Assembly: GCA_023419055.1 (NCBI GenBank)
Contig: JAEZYO010000110.1
Span: forward strand, 1-16,168
DNA: 16,168 nucleotides
DNA from: Pseudomonadota bacterium
GTDB lineage: Bacteria > Myxococcota > Polyangia > Polyangiales > Polyangiaceae
Reading direction: 5' to 3'
The position numbers and the translations under genes are program-made. This document shows positions 6,794 through 14,160 of this stretch, piece by piece (position 1 is the stretch's first letter; each line of letters opens with the position of its first letter). Under the pieces are notes generated by a model, which worked only from the letters and a program-made list of their open reading frames with translations, did not search any database and had not been told where the DNA came from.

Positions 6794-8413
6794 ATGATCT
6801 CCGCCTGTGTCCGGAACGCCCGGGCCGTTCGGCGCCCCTTCTGGTGCGCCGTCTGGCTCGCTTCGCTCGTTTTCTCGGGTTTCGCTCGCGCGCAGGTGCT
6901 CGAGCCGAACGGGCTCAGCGTGCCGATCGACGCGGTGACGAGCGAGACCAGCCTGCAGGAATACTTCGACGCAGAAGGTGAGACGATCGACGCCGTCGCG
7001 CAGGCGAGCACCAACCCTCAGGTTTTCTCGCCGCTCTGCGACTTCCAAGCGACGCTGGTGCTGAGCGGCTCGGGAACCACGGCCGCGATCGCCTGGTACA
7101 ATGTGCCCGCCGATCCCAACGCCGCGCCCGACGCCGTCTACACCATCGTGCCCGACGACACTCCCGTGGGCGAGGTCGTCAACGCCGCGGCGATTCGCGA
7201 AGACCCGAACTACGCAGAGGGCCTGATCGGCTTCGTGCTCATGAAGTACGGGCAGCGCGCGTATTACACGGAGTACCAGCGGAACGTCTTCTGCTCGGGG
7301 TGCGAAACGCCCGACTACTGGAAGATGGCGCTCACTTACCCGTCCACGCTCTACGAGAACACCTACTACCTCGCCTTCGAAGACTGGGAGGGCGCGGACG
7401 CGTCGAGCTGGCAAGGTAACGACGGCGACTTCAACGACAAGGTCTTCCGCTTCACGGGCGTGAGCTGCGTCGGCGGCGGTGAGGCTTGCGACACCGGGAA
7501 GATCGGCGCCTGCGGCGTGGGGCTCACCGAGTGCTCGTTCGACGGCGGGCTCGTTTGCAAGCAGCAAATCCCGGAGCAGCCCGAGAGCTGCGACAACGTC
7601 GACAACGACTGCAACGGCGAGGTCGACGACGGCGATCTGTGCGACGAGGGGAAGGTCTGCGTGCAGGGCCGCTGCGTCGACAGCTGCCTGAGCGGTGAGT
7701 TCCCGTGCCGGACGGGGCTCGTTTGCTCGGCTGGCTTCTGCATCGACCCCGCCTGCGACGGCGTCGTCTGCGAGGCGGGTAAGGTTTGCCGAGGCGGCAC
7801 CTGTGAGGGGGCCTGCGACGGCGTGGTCTGCCCGCTCGGGCAGGAGTGTCAGCTCGGGCGCTGCGTGAACCTCTGCGCCAACGTCGTCTGCGACGCCGGG
7901 GCAGTGTGCGAGAAGGGTGTCTGCGTCGCCACCTGCAGCTGCCGGGGCTGTCCCGTCGAGCTCGAGTGCGCTGCCTCCGGCTCCTGCGTGGAACCCGGCT
8001 GCGACATCACCTGTGACGTCGGCCAAGCGTGCAGCGGTGGCGCTTGCGTCGACGCTTGCGCGAACGCCGTCTGCCCGGGCGGAGCGTCCTGCCTGGCCGG
8101 TGAATGCGGCGAGCCCGTGCCTGGGTCGGACAGCGGCGGAACGGGGAGCGGGGGCGGTATCGGTATCGACACCGGTAGCGGTGGCATCGTCATCGGTGCA
8201 GGCGGAACGAGCTCGGGCAGTGGAGCGTCGAACGGGACCGGCGCGAGCAGCGGTGTCGCGGACAAGCGCGAGGTCGGTGAGCCAGGCTGTGCCTGCCGTC
8301 AGTCAGCGCCTCCGCGAGGACGGGCCTTCCCGCTCGGGCTCGCGCTGGCTCTCCTGTTAGGACGGCGCGCGAGAGGCCCGAGGGCTCGCAGCCCCCGGGC
8401 CTCGCTCTCCTAA
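6794..8413 (+). CDS. Secreted Cys-rich DUF4114/MopE-like protein with MYXO-CTERM tail (paralog A)
   Basis: A 539-residue protein. Its signal peptide is about 1-33 (ending ARA). Residues 75-222 form a DUF4114-like region: WYNV (101-104), REDPNYAEGLIGFVL (135-149), FEDWEG (195-200) and acidic GDFNDKVF (211-218), probably calcium-binding. Next is one MopE-like metal-binding motif, CDNVDNDCNGEVDDGDLC (266-283). About 284-440 is an array of short Cys repeats of the type C..VVC..G..C..G.C, interrupted by CSCRGC (381-386). A Gly/Ser linker (445-490) precedes GCAC (498-501), a hydrophobic helix (511-523) and GRRAR. The last part is a MYXO-CTERM-type sorting signal, expected to be processed by a myxosortase and associated with type II secretion. 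The tail runs 14 residues past the Arg cluster. ATG 6794 gives the cleanest signal peptide; GTG 6767 is an alternative. The gene is convergent with a full-length paralog. Function unknown; probably a surface or secreted binding protein. Confidence 0.88.
   Translation: MISACVRNARAVRRPFWCAVWLASLVFSGFARAQVLEPNGLSVPIDAVTSETSLQEYFDAEGETIDAVAQASTNPQVFSPLCDFQATLVLSGSGTTAAIAWYNVPADPNAAPDAVYTIVPDDTPVGEVVNAAAIREDPNYAEGLIGFVLMKYGQRAYYTEYQRNVFCSGCETPDYWKMALTYPSTLYENTYYLAFEDWEGADASSWQGNDGDFNDKVFRFTGVSCVGGGEACDTGKIGACGVGLTECSFDGGLVCKQQIPEQPESCDNVDNDCNGEVDDGDLCDEGKVCVQGRCVDSCLSGEFPCRTGLVCSAGFCIDPACDGVVCEAGKVCRGGTCEGACDGVVCPLGQECQLGRCVNLCANVVCDAGAVCEKGVCVATCSCRGCPVELECAASGSCVEPGCDITCDVGQACSGGACVDACANAVCPGGASCLAGECGEPVPGSDSGGTGSGGGIGIDTGSGGIVIGAGGTSSGSGASNGTGASSGVADKREVGEPGCACRQSAPPRGRAFPLGLALALLLGRRARGPRARSPRASLS
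8373..8403. terminator. 14-bp GC hairpin at convergent gene junction, possible bidirectional terminator
   Basis: GAGGCCCGAGGGCT (8373-8386) pairs with AGCCCCCGGGCCTC (8390-8403) with one A-C mismatch and a 3-nt loop. It lies inside the last codons of paralog A and just beyond the stop of paralog B. There is no T run on either side, so a terminator or transcript-end protector role is inferred from position and stability. Confidence 0.5.
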
Positions 8414-8420
8414 GCGAACG

Positions 8421-10049
8421 TCACGCGCAGGGCTTGCGCCGCCGAGCAACGAGCAGCGCGACCGCTCCGGCGAGCGCGAGCCAGCCGCCCGTCGAAGCCG
8501 CGCCCCGAGGCGCGCGGCAGCCGCAGCCGCCGCCACCCGCCTCGACCGCGCCGAGGCGTTCGAGCTCCACGGCCCGACTTCCCGAGCCACCCGAAGCATC
8601 GGTCCCTTCGTTCGACGGCGGGTCGATGAGGATCGGCCCCGGGTCGTCCGACCCGGCCCCTCCCGAGCCTGGATCGCTCACCGGCTCCGTGCACCTGCCG
8701 TTCAGGCACTCGCCCCCGCCCGGGCACTTGGTGCCGTCGCAGTTGTCCACGCACTTGCCGTCCTCGCAGTGGGTGCCCGAGGTGCAGGTCACGCTCTCAC
8801 AGGCGTCCTCGACGCAGACGTTCTTCTGACACGCGAAGCCCTTGTCGCAGCCGGCGCAGTCGCAGTCGACGCAAACGCCGAGGTGACAAGAGAACTCCGC
8901 GTCGCACTCGATGTTCTCGCACGGGTCGACGCAGCGCCCGGAGCGGCATAGCTGGTCGTACGGACACGTGACGCCGTCGCAAGCGTCGACGCAAGATCCC
9001 TCGCGGCACACCTTGCCCGCGTCGCACGTCACGCTGATGCACGCGGGCTCGATGCAGAAGCCGTCGGAGTTGCACGACAGGCCCGCGGAGCACTGGAACT
9101 CCCCTGACCCGCAGCGCGGAACGCATTTCCCGCGGTTGCAGACGTAGTCCTTCTGACACAAGTCACCGTCGTCGACCTCGCCGTCGCAGTCGTCGTCGAG
9201 CGCGTTGCAGCTCTCCTCGCTGGCCTCCACGTTCGGGACGCACGCGAGCTCGCCTCGCTGGCATTGTAGGGTCCCGTCGCTGCACACGCCCTCTTCACCG
9301 GTGTCGCAAGCGGCGCCGCTGCCCGCGCACTGGATACCGTCGACGCGCGTCAAGATGTCGTCGAAATCGTCGTCACCCCCGACGAGCAAGTCCTCCCAAC
9401 CGAAGTAGAAGGAGTCCTTGTGCGTGACGCTCTGCCACGTGATGAGGTGAATGCTCGGCGTGGCGCCGTTGTCGGGATTGAACTCGCGCTCCGAGTAGAA
9501 GATGTTCTCGAACGTGCCTTCGAGCGGAGGCTTACCGCGACGCTCACCGACGCTCGCGCCCTCGGGGGCGTCCACGCGCACCTCCATGCCCGTCGCGATG
9601 AAGAAGCCGATCAGCCCGCCGCGGTAGTTCGGGTCGTCTCGCAGCGCGAGCGCCCGCGTGAGCGGTGGGTCTTCGTCGTTCAGGATGAAGGAGTGGAGCT
9701 CGCTCAGCTCGGGCTTCAGGTTTTTCCCCGGATTTTTGGGATCTTCTTCGACGTTGTACCAGCCGAAGACGTTCCGGTACCCCGCCCCCCTTGCGACCAG
9801 GTGAAAGGTCAGGTTGCAGCGCGGATCGAAGGTCTCCGGGCTCACCTTGCCGTCCGCTTGCGCGTCGATCAGGTTCGGCTCCCCCTCCTCGTCGTCGAGG
9901 CAGCGCTGCACGTTGTTGTCCGAGCACACCGGCACGTTCTCGTCGACGATCGGTAGCGGCGCAGTGGACCCCGGTTGATTGAGTGCCCGTGCAGGCACCA
10001 CCCAGCCCAGCGTCGCCATGAATACACTGGCGATCAGAATTCGGCACAT
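8421..10049 (-). CDS. Secreted Cys-rich DUF4114/MopE-like protein with MYXO-CTERM tail (paralog B)
   Basis: A 542-residue protein, co-linear with paralog A. It has a signal peptide (1 to about 22, ending ARA), then a DUF4114-like region with CNLTFHLV (78-85), GWYNV (96-100), RDDPNYRGGLIGFFI (137-151) and the acidic end GWEDLLVGGDDDFDD (217-231). The MopE-like CNALDDDCDGEVDDGDLC (281-298) follows, then a Cys repeat array (about 304-455) with the same internal CxCxGC break (CDCAGC, 396-401). A Gly/Ser/Pro linker leads to GCGC (508-511), a helix (522-535) and ARRRK. The tail is a textbook MYXO-CTERM signal. ATG 10049 gives a proper signal peptide; an in-frame GTG at 10070 would add seven residues. 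The stop is 7 nt from that of paralog A. Function unknown; the acidic motifs suggest calcium binding. Confidence 0.9.
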   Translation of the reverse strand: MCRILIASVFMATLGWVVPARALNQPGSTAPLPIVDENVPVCSDNNVQRCLDDEEGEPNLIDAQADGKVSPETFDPRCNLTFHLVARGAGYRNVFGWYNVEEDPKNPGKNLKPELSELHSFILNDEDPPLTRALALRDDPNYRGGLIGFFIATGMEVRVDAPEGASVGERRGKPPLEGTFENIFYSEREFNPDNGATPSIHLITWQSVTHKDSFYFGWEDLLVGGDDDFDDILTRVDGIQCAGSGAACDTGEEGVCSDGTLQCQRGELACVPNVEASEESCNALDDDCDGEVDDGDLCQKDYVCNRGKCVPRCGSGEFQCSAGLSCNSDGFCIEPACISVTCDAGKVCREGSCVDACDGVTCPYDQLCRSGRCVDPCENIECDAEFSCHLGVCVDCDCAGCDKGFACQKNVCVEDACESVTCTSGTHCEDGKCVDNCDGTKCPGGGECLNGRCTEPVSDPGSGGAGSDDPGPILIDPPSNEGTDASGGSGSRAVELERLGAVEAGGGGCGCRAPRGAASTGGWLALAGAVALLVARRRKPCA

Positions 10050-10456
10050 GCACCGTGGTCTAGCATGCACTGATTTGACAAACTGCGAGTCTTATTGCGC
10101 GCGACTCGCGACCCAACACTCCTCAGAGTTGTGACACCGACGCTCGCCGCCGAACGCGTGTCAGCAATCATCGAGCGATGCGAACTGGCGACGTCGAGCG
10201 AGCGTCGGAGCGAGCGTGAATCCGCTCCGAGCGACGCGAGCGCCCCGCCGCCATTTGCTCTCTCCCCGAGCCCCGGCGTGGCGAGGCGATCCGACCTCGG
10301 CCGGCTCGCCCCGATCGAGGCACGGCGCCGCGCGAGGCGCTACGGCTCGCCCTGCCCTGCAGTCGGAGGCGCATCGTGTTCGTGGCCCAAACGTCGGCGT
10401 CGGCTTCGGGGTCGCGGTCCCGAACCTCGCCTGCAAGGGAACACCGCGGCTTCGCG

Positions 10457-10517
10457 CGAGCTCGGCAGCGTTGGGCGCTTCCGCTCCCGGGGCCAAGCTC
10501 GAGACGGCTTTTTTTTT
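10457..10517 (+). terminator. Imperfect stem plus T9, possible orphan terminator
   Basis: CGAGCTCGGC (10457-10466) pairs with GCCAAGCTCG (10492-10501), 9 of 10 pairs, with a 25-nt loop. T9 (10509-10517) starts 7 nt after the stem. No plus-strand gene lies directly upstream, so if it is real it is a leftover or serves an unseen small transcript. Confidence 0.3.
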
Positions 10518-10538
10518 GGGTGGGTCGCCCGAAGTGTG

Positions 10539-10604
10539 ACCATCGCTGACGGCGGGGTCTCGCTGCGGACGCCCCAGCGGGAGACCTCGAGCGAGAGCGA
10601 TGGT
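10539..10604. repeat. 66-nt nested inverted repeat (two-stem hairpin)
   Basis: The outer arms ACCATCGCT (10539-10547) and AGCGATGGT (10596-10604) match perfectly over 9 bp. The inner arms GGTCTCGCTG (10556-10565) and CAGCGGGAGACC (10575-10586) pair over 10 bp with a two-base bulge. The linkers of 8 and 9 nt form a nearly symmetric internal loop, and the apical loop is 9 nt. It lies in non-coding DNA. No T run follows closely on either strand. Confidence 0.75.
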
Positions 10605-10689
10605 TCCACCACGAGCTCGAGCCCCCAAAAAACAACCGCCGTTCACGTTGCAGTGTCTCGGCGATCAGCGCGCGCCGCCATGCGCCGAT

Positions 10690-11320
10690 GGATGCGAGTC
10701 GTGGACCTCGCTCTCGTGCTCCGCCTACCCACTGAGGTGCTCCCGTGCGACCCGCGGCTCGGGGCAGCCCGCGCTGCTCTTCGAAGTGGCGTGCAGGCGT
10801 GCGCCTGCTCGAAGAAACCGCGCGCGCCTGGGCGCCAGTGACGGAGCCGCGCTCTTGACGGAGGAGCTCGCTCTCGATGAGCTCACTCGCGATGGCGCGT
10901 AGTTCCCCTTGACGAAAGCGGGTCCTTGCGAGGGGCTCAGGCGCTGGATGGCGCGGCGCACGAGCTCCTTGCCCGTCCGGGTCTCGCCCGTGATGAGCAC
11001 GCTCGCCTTGGTGGGGCGACCCTGTCGATCCCCTGGAAGAGCCGCTGCATCGGGTTGCTCGTCCCGGCTGTCTCGTAGTGCACCTCGAGCTCCGCGCGCC
11101 TGTGAGCCACCACGCGAGAGAGCCCGCGCTGCTCTCGAAAGGGCTCAGCCGAGCCTCGTCGGCGAGCCCTTGCACGTCGACTAGGTGCGCCTCTCGTCGC
11201 TCGAGCGGAGCGAGCTGCTCGCGCGCGTCGCACGAACTCGGCGAGAGCGCTCTCGACGAACTTCGGCTTCGCGAGGCGCTCCTCCATCACCTCGACCTTC
11301 TTCGGTCAGCACCACTGGTG
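10690..11320 (-). pseudogene. Decayed sigma-54-dependent transcriptional activator
   Basis: Fragments of an AAA+ sigma-54 activator occur in order but in different frames. First is PMQRLFQGIDRVAP (around 11010-11050). A frame change leads to VLITGETRTGKELVRRAIQRLSP, the Walker A region (10935-11002), and FVKGNYA. Another change, one base missing relative to the usual FV.VNCAAI, leads to AIASELIESELLRQERGSVTGAQA, the GAFTGA-loop region, with Val in place of the central Phe (about 10825-10896). A further change gives RGFFEQAHACT (about 10795-10825). After that the match fades; VGGARER near 10720 may be a remnant of the following segment. No Walker B or DNA-binding domain is seen. The kinase-like spacing and several independent lesions argue against a single sequencing error. 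Boundaries are approximate; the N-terminal sensor domain upstream of 11100 could not be identified. Confidence 0.8.
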
Positions 11321-11520
11321 GTCGAGGAAACCGGCTCGACGACGAGCGTGCACGACGACCCGGAGGCTGCCCTTCGACGAAGGGTCCAAGGCCGGTCGAA
11401 TCGTCCAGCCACGCCCTTCGACAGCGGCCTCGGTTTCGATGCGGTCGCACTCGGCTCGATGCGGCCGCGCTTCGCTCGATGCAGTCGAATGGGACGAGAA
11501 GGAGCGCGTCGATTCCGACG
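11321..11520. other. Intergenic stretch with short tandem repeats
   Basis: There is no credible gene between the activator remnant and the terminator of the RRM gene. The only structure seen is the three-copy 20-bp repeat listed separately. Confidence 0.5.
11436..11495. repeat. Three imperfect 20-bp tandem repeats
   Basis: The heptamer TCGATGC recurs at 11436, 11456 and 11476, an exact 20-bp period. Units 1 and 2 share TCGATGCGG.CGC.CT; unit 3 diverges after TCGATGCAGTCG. It lies in non-coding DNA. Confidence 0.6.
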
Positions 11521-11559
11521 CAAAAAAAGACGAAGGGACCGGAGCCATCCGATCCCTTC
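11521..11559 (-). terminator. Strong intrinsic terminator of the RRM gene
   Basis: Read on the minus strand, GAAGGGATCGG (11559-11549) pairs with CCGGTCCCTTC (11542-11532) over 11 bp with one G-U and a 6-nt loop. GTC and T7 (11528-11522) follow. It lies 33 nt past the RRM gene stop. Confidence 0.92.
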
Positions 11560-11591
11560 CATCATCGCCGAGCGGACTCAGCGAGCGTCAA

Positions 11592-11975
11592 TCACCAGCG
11601 ATCGCGGTCGCGGTCGCGGTCACGACCGCCACCACCGCCGCCGCGACGACCACCGCCGCCGCCGCCGCCACCGCCGTAACCGCCACCACCGCCGCCGCCG
11701 CCGAAGCCGCGACCACCGCCGCCGCCCTTGCGCTCCTCGGCCTCGTTCACGCGAAGAGCGCGACCGTCGAGGGTCGCACCGTCGAGGCGCGAGATGGCTT
11801 CGCTGGCAAGCTGGTCGGAGGCCATGGTGACGAACGCGAAGCCGCGCGAGCGACCCGTTTCGCGATCCATGACGATGTGGACGTCCGTGACCTCACCGAT
11901 CTCGGAGAAGGCCTGACGAACGCTCTCGGTGTCGGAGTTGAAAGAGAGATTACCGACGTACAAACGACTTCCCAT
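11592..11975 (-). CDS. Glycine-rich RRM RNA-binding protein
   Basis: A 127-residue protein. It has one RNA-recognition motif (about 3-80) with RNP2 LYVGNL (5-10) and RNP1 RGFAFVTM (44-51), both complete with the aromatic RNA-stacking residues. A tail follows made almost only of Gly with scattered Tyr, Phe and Arg (84-117), ending in four Arg-Asp repeats and Trp. This is the Rbp-type small glycine-rich RNA-binding protein found in cyanobacteria and myxobacteria, a cytoplasmic single-stranded RNA binder often linked to cold or stress responses; that role is family knowledge. ATG 11975 is supported by GGAAAG about 9 nt upstream. The transcript is monocistronic: a strong terminator follows and a 480-bp non-coding stretch precedes. 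The repetitive GGN codons make the C-terminal length prone to variation. Confidence 0.95.
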   Translation of the reverse strand: MGSRLYVGNLSFNSDTESVRQAFSEIGEVTDVHIVMDRETGRSRGFAFVTMASDQLASEAISRLDGATLDGRALRVNEAEERKGGGGGRGFGGGGGGGGYGGGGGGGGGRRGGGGGGRDRDRDRDRW

Positions 11976-12237
11976 TTTCTGAATCTTTCCGTAACGGCTA
12001 GAGAACTAAGCGCCCCGTTGGGCTTCAAACCCGCATCCAAGATGCCGTCGAGATCGGATGTTGGGCCGTGTGTTAAGGACCTCACGGCCACTCAGCGTCG
12101 CCAAAACCCAGTGACGCGTCGCAATCTCGGAGAGCGCTTCGAGTCATTCCAGCGGTAACGTTCAGTGGCGCGCAGAAGGTAGCGCGAAGGCGAGCAAAGC
12201 GCCACTCACTGTCGCTCGGCTCGATGCGCTTACCGGC

Positions 12238-12257
12238 CCGGGGGCAGGTTCCCCCGG
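12238..12257. repeat. 7-bp perfect GC hairpin
   Basis: CCGGGGG (12238-12244) and CCCCCGG (12251-12257) are perfect inverted arms with a 6-nt loop CAGGTT. There is no T run. It may end the nrt transcript about 200 nt past its last stop, or structure the RRM leader. Confidence 0.35.
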
Positions 12258-12319
12258 ATCGACCTGCCTTTCGGCCGATGACTCCGAGCGCTCGGAAGGC
12301 CCCTCGCCCCGCCCGACAG

Positions 12320-12342
12320 GCCCCCAGGCGCGGCTCGGGGGC
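12320..12342. repeat. GC-rich hairpin downstream of the nrt operon
   Basis: GCCCCC (12320-12325) pairs with GGGGGC (12337-12342) across an 11-nt loop, with one further G-T pair outside. It lies about 117 nt past the last nrt stop codon. Lacking a T run, it is only a weak terminator candidate. Confidence 0.3.
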
Positions 12343-12458
12343 TCGCGGCGTCAGGTTCCGGGTTCGGTGTGGCTTTCCGAGCAACCCCGTGGGGCGAGGC
12401 GCCTCACCAGACGCCCCAACCCTACCTCGACCGTTCATGTCCGAGCCCCCCGTTCACG

Positions 12459-13334
12459 TCACGCGGCGTCGACGGCGGAAGAAATGGCCGCTTCGGTCTT
12501 GGTGACGCGGATCGAGCTCGCGTCCATGGCCGCCTGCTCGACCTCGTCCGCCGGGGCGTGCGCCTCCGCCTCGAGGAAGCCGATCAGGCGCTCGCGAAGC
12601 GCGTAGTACTCCGGGTTCGACATCAGCTCCGCCCGATTGCGCGGGCGCTCGAACGGCACCGTCAGGATGTCGCCTACGCGCGCGGCAGGCCCGCTCGTCA
12701 TCATCACGATCCGATCCGAGAGGAACAGCGCCTCGTCGACGTCGTGGGTGACCATCATTGCCGTTTTCTTGTCCGTGCGCCAGAGCTCGAGCAGCGTCTC
12801 CTGCAGCTCGAGCCGCGTGAGCGAATCGAGCATGCCGAAAGGCTCGTCGAGGAGGAGCATCTTCGGCGAGAGCGCGAACGCCCGCGCGAGACCGACGCGC
12901 TGGCGCATGCCCACGGAGAGCTCCGCCGGCTTCTTGTCGAGCGCGTCGCCCAGACCGACGAGCTCCAGGTAGTGCGCCGCGATTTCGCGACGCTCCTTCT
13001 TGCCCTTCTTTTCGTAGACCTGGTCGACGCCGAGGAGCACGTTCCCGAGCGCGCTCAGCCAGTCGAGCAGGCAGGGTGCCTGGAAGACCACGCCGCGGTC
13101 GGGTCCGGCCTCGACGACTTCCTTGCCGGCGAGCACCACGTCTCCCATCGTCTGCTTGTTGAGGCCGGCCACGATCGAGAGCACCGTGGACTTTCCGCAA
13201 CCCGAGTGACCGATGATGCTGACGAACTCACCCTCGGCGATGCTGAGGTTGAAGTTCTCGACGATGACGTTCGTGCCGTTCTCGCCGGGGTACGACTTTC
13301 CGAGGTTGAAGATTTCGAGGAATCTCGAGCTCAC
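12459..13334 (-). CDS. nrtD: Nitrate-type ABC transporter ATP-binding protein (NrtD-like)
   Basis: A 291-residue ABC ATPase. Walker [10 protein letters not shown] is at 42-50, Q-loop Gln85, signature LSVGMRQR (139-146), Walker B MLLLDEP (159-165), and the switch His197 in MVTHDVDEA. All nucleotide-binding elements are canonical apart from Val for Gly in the signature (LSVGMRQR), which is common in nitrate/sulfonate/taurine importers. [10 protein letters not shown] and the C-terminal [24 protein letters not shown] match the NrtC/NrtD ATPase group. It would power inner-membrane import with the permease at 14161-14949, probably as a heterodimer with the ATPase encoded just upstream. The start is GTG 13334, overlapping the previous stop (GTGA), so translation is coupled. 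It is the last gene of the operon. The substrate could be nitrate, nitrite, cyanate or bicarbonate. Confidence 0.93.
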   Translation of the reverse strand: MSSRFLEIFNLGKSYPGENGTNVIVENFNLSIAEGEFVSIIGHSGCGKSTVLSIVAGLNKQTMGDVVLAGKEVVEAGPDRGVVFQAPCLLDWLSALGNVLLGVDQVYEKKGKKERREIAAHYLELVGLGDALDKKPAELSVGMRQRVGLARAFALSPKMLLLDEPFGMLDSLTRLELQETLLELWRTDKKTAMMVTHDVDEALFLSDRIVMMTSGPAARVGDILTVPFERPRNRAELMSNPEYYALRERLIGFLEAEAHAPADEVEQAAMDASSIRVTKTEAAISSAVDAA

Positions 13335-14155
13335 GGTAGCGCCTCCGCAGCTTTGGGCGCCGTCGCCGGCGCGGGAATGGACGCCGGACGCGGCTTCCGG
13401 CGGGTGGAGAGCAGGTACTCGGTGACCTCACGCCGGATCCGCTGGAAGCGCGGATCATGGTTGAGCGCGCGTCGATCCCGAGGCCGCTCGATGTCGACGA
13501 CCATGGAGGGCCCGAGGGTCGCGGCGGGGCCCGCGCCGAGCGGGATGATGCGATCCGCGAGTAGGACTGCCTCGTCCACGTCGTTGGTGACGAGCACGAT
13601 GGTCTTGCCTGCGCTGCGCCCGATCCGCTCGATCTCGTCCTGCATGGTCGCGCGGGTGAGCGCGTCCAGCGCTCCGAGCGGCTCGTCCATCAAGAGCACT
13701 TCGGGATCGGCGGCCAGAGCGCGCGCCAGCGAAACACGCTGCCGCATGCCTCCCGAGAGCTGCCCGGGCTTGCGGTCGCGCGCGTGCGAGAGCCCGACCA
13801 TCGTGATGAAGCGCTCGGTGTGGGCGCGCTGCTCGGCGGGGCTGAGCTTCGTGAGCACGCTCTCGACCGCGAAGAGCACGTTGTCGAAGGCGCTGAGCCA
13901 GGGCAAGAGCGAGTAGTTCTGGAAGACCACGCCTCGCTCGGGCCCGGGCCCGGTGATGGGCTTGTCGGCGAAGGTGACCCTCCCGGAGTCCGCCGGGATG
14001 AGCCCGGCGAGCAGCGAGATGAGCGTGCTCTTGCCCGCGCCGGAGAAGCCGACGATGGCCACGAACTCGCCCTGCTCGACCGAGAGATCGACCTTGGAGA
14101 GGACGTGCGTCGCGCCATACGACTTACTGACCTGGTGAAGTTCGAGGATGCCCAT
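13331..14155 (-). CDS. nrtC: Nitrate-type ABC transporter ATP-binding protein (NrtC position, no fused binding domain)
   Basis: A 274-residue ABC ATPase. Walker [10 protein letters not shown] (36-44), Gln79, LSGGMRQR (133-140) and Walker B VLLMDEP (153-159) are complete. The switch residue is Asn191 (VTNDVDEA) where His is usual; the codon is AAC at 13585-13583. Cyanobacterial NrtC carries a second NrtA-like domain of about 380 residues after the ATPase; here the protein stops after a short Pro/Ala/Lys-rich tail, so that regulatory domain is missing. It probably pairs with the downstream NrtD-like ATPase, which keeps the His. ATG 14155 lies 5 nt after the permease stop; an in-frame GTG at 14164, overlapping that stop (GTGA), is an alternative three codons longer. 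The order permease-ATPase-ATPase matches nrtBCD. Confidence 0.92.
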   Translation of the reverse strand: MGILELHQVSKSYGATHVLSKVDLSVEQGEFVAIVGFSGAGKSTLISLLAGLIPADSGRVTFADKPITGPGPERGVVFQNYSLLPWLSAFDNVLFAVESVLTKLSPAEQRAHTERFITMVGLSHARDRKPGQLSGGMRQRVSLARALAADPEVLLMDEPLGALDALTRATMQDEIERIGRSAGKTIVLVTNDVDEAVLLADRIIPLGAGPAATLGPSMVVDIERPRDRRALNHDPRFQRIRREVTEYLLSTRRKPRPASIPAPATAPKAAEALP

Positions 14156-14160
14156 GACGC

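Larger units (their letters stand above)
10071..10689. other. About 620 bp without a recognisable gene
   Basis: Open frames exist on both strands, as expected at this GC content, but none resembles a known family or shows consistent domain features. The stretch contains the upstream region of paralog B, an imperfect stem followed by T9 (10457-10517) and a nested inverted repeat (10539-10604). Its right part may be the eroded 3' half of the adjacent sigma-54 activator pseudogene. Confidence 0.6.
11976..12458. other. Intergenic region between the RRM gene and the nrt operon
   Basis: No convincing gene in 483 bp. It should hold the promoter and leader of the RRM gene (right to left) and the end of the nrt transcript. 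Two GC-rich hairpins are visible and listed separately. Promoter boxes could not be assigned with confidence. Confidence 0.5.

Noticed and set aside
6350..8026. Minus-strand open frame of 558 codons across the AraC-family gene and MYXO-CTERM paralog A
   Set aside because: It covers two real genes on both sides of their divergent promoter and has low-complexity Ala/Val/Asp composition; it is a shadow frame.
7600..8110. Periodic Cys-codon repeats as a CRISPR-like or tandem DNA repeat
   Set aside because: The periodicity is at protein level (Cys array) with varied spacing and codons; there are no constant DNA repeats with spacers.
10168..11175. 335-codon minus-strand open frame as an intact gene
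   Set aside because: Only a short central part matches a sigma-54 activator and the flanking matches are in other frames, so it is part of a pseudogene.
11596..11720. Repetitive GGN-rich DNA as a possible repeat array
   Set aside because: It encodes the Gly and Arg-Asp rich tail of the RRM protein in frame; low complexity here is normal for that family.
12369..13916. Plus-strand open frame of 515 codons opposite the two ABC ATPases
   Set aside because: It crosses the junction of two ATPase genes with intact Walker motifs on the minus strand; it shows no motif of its own.
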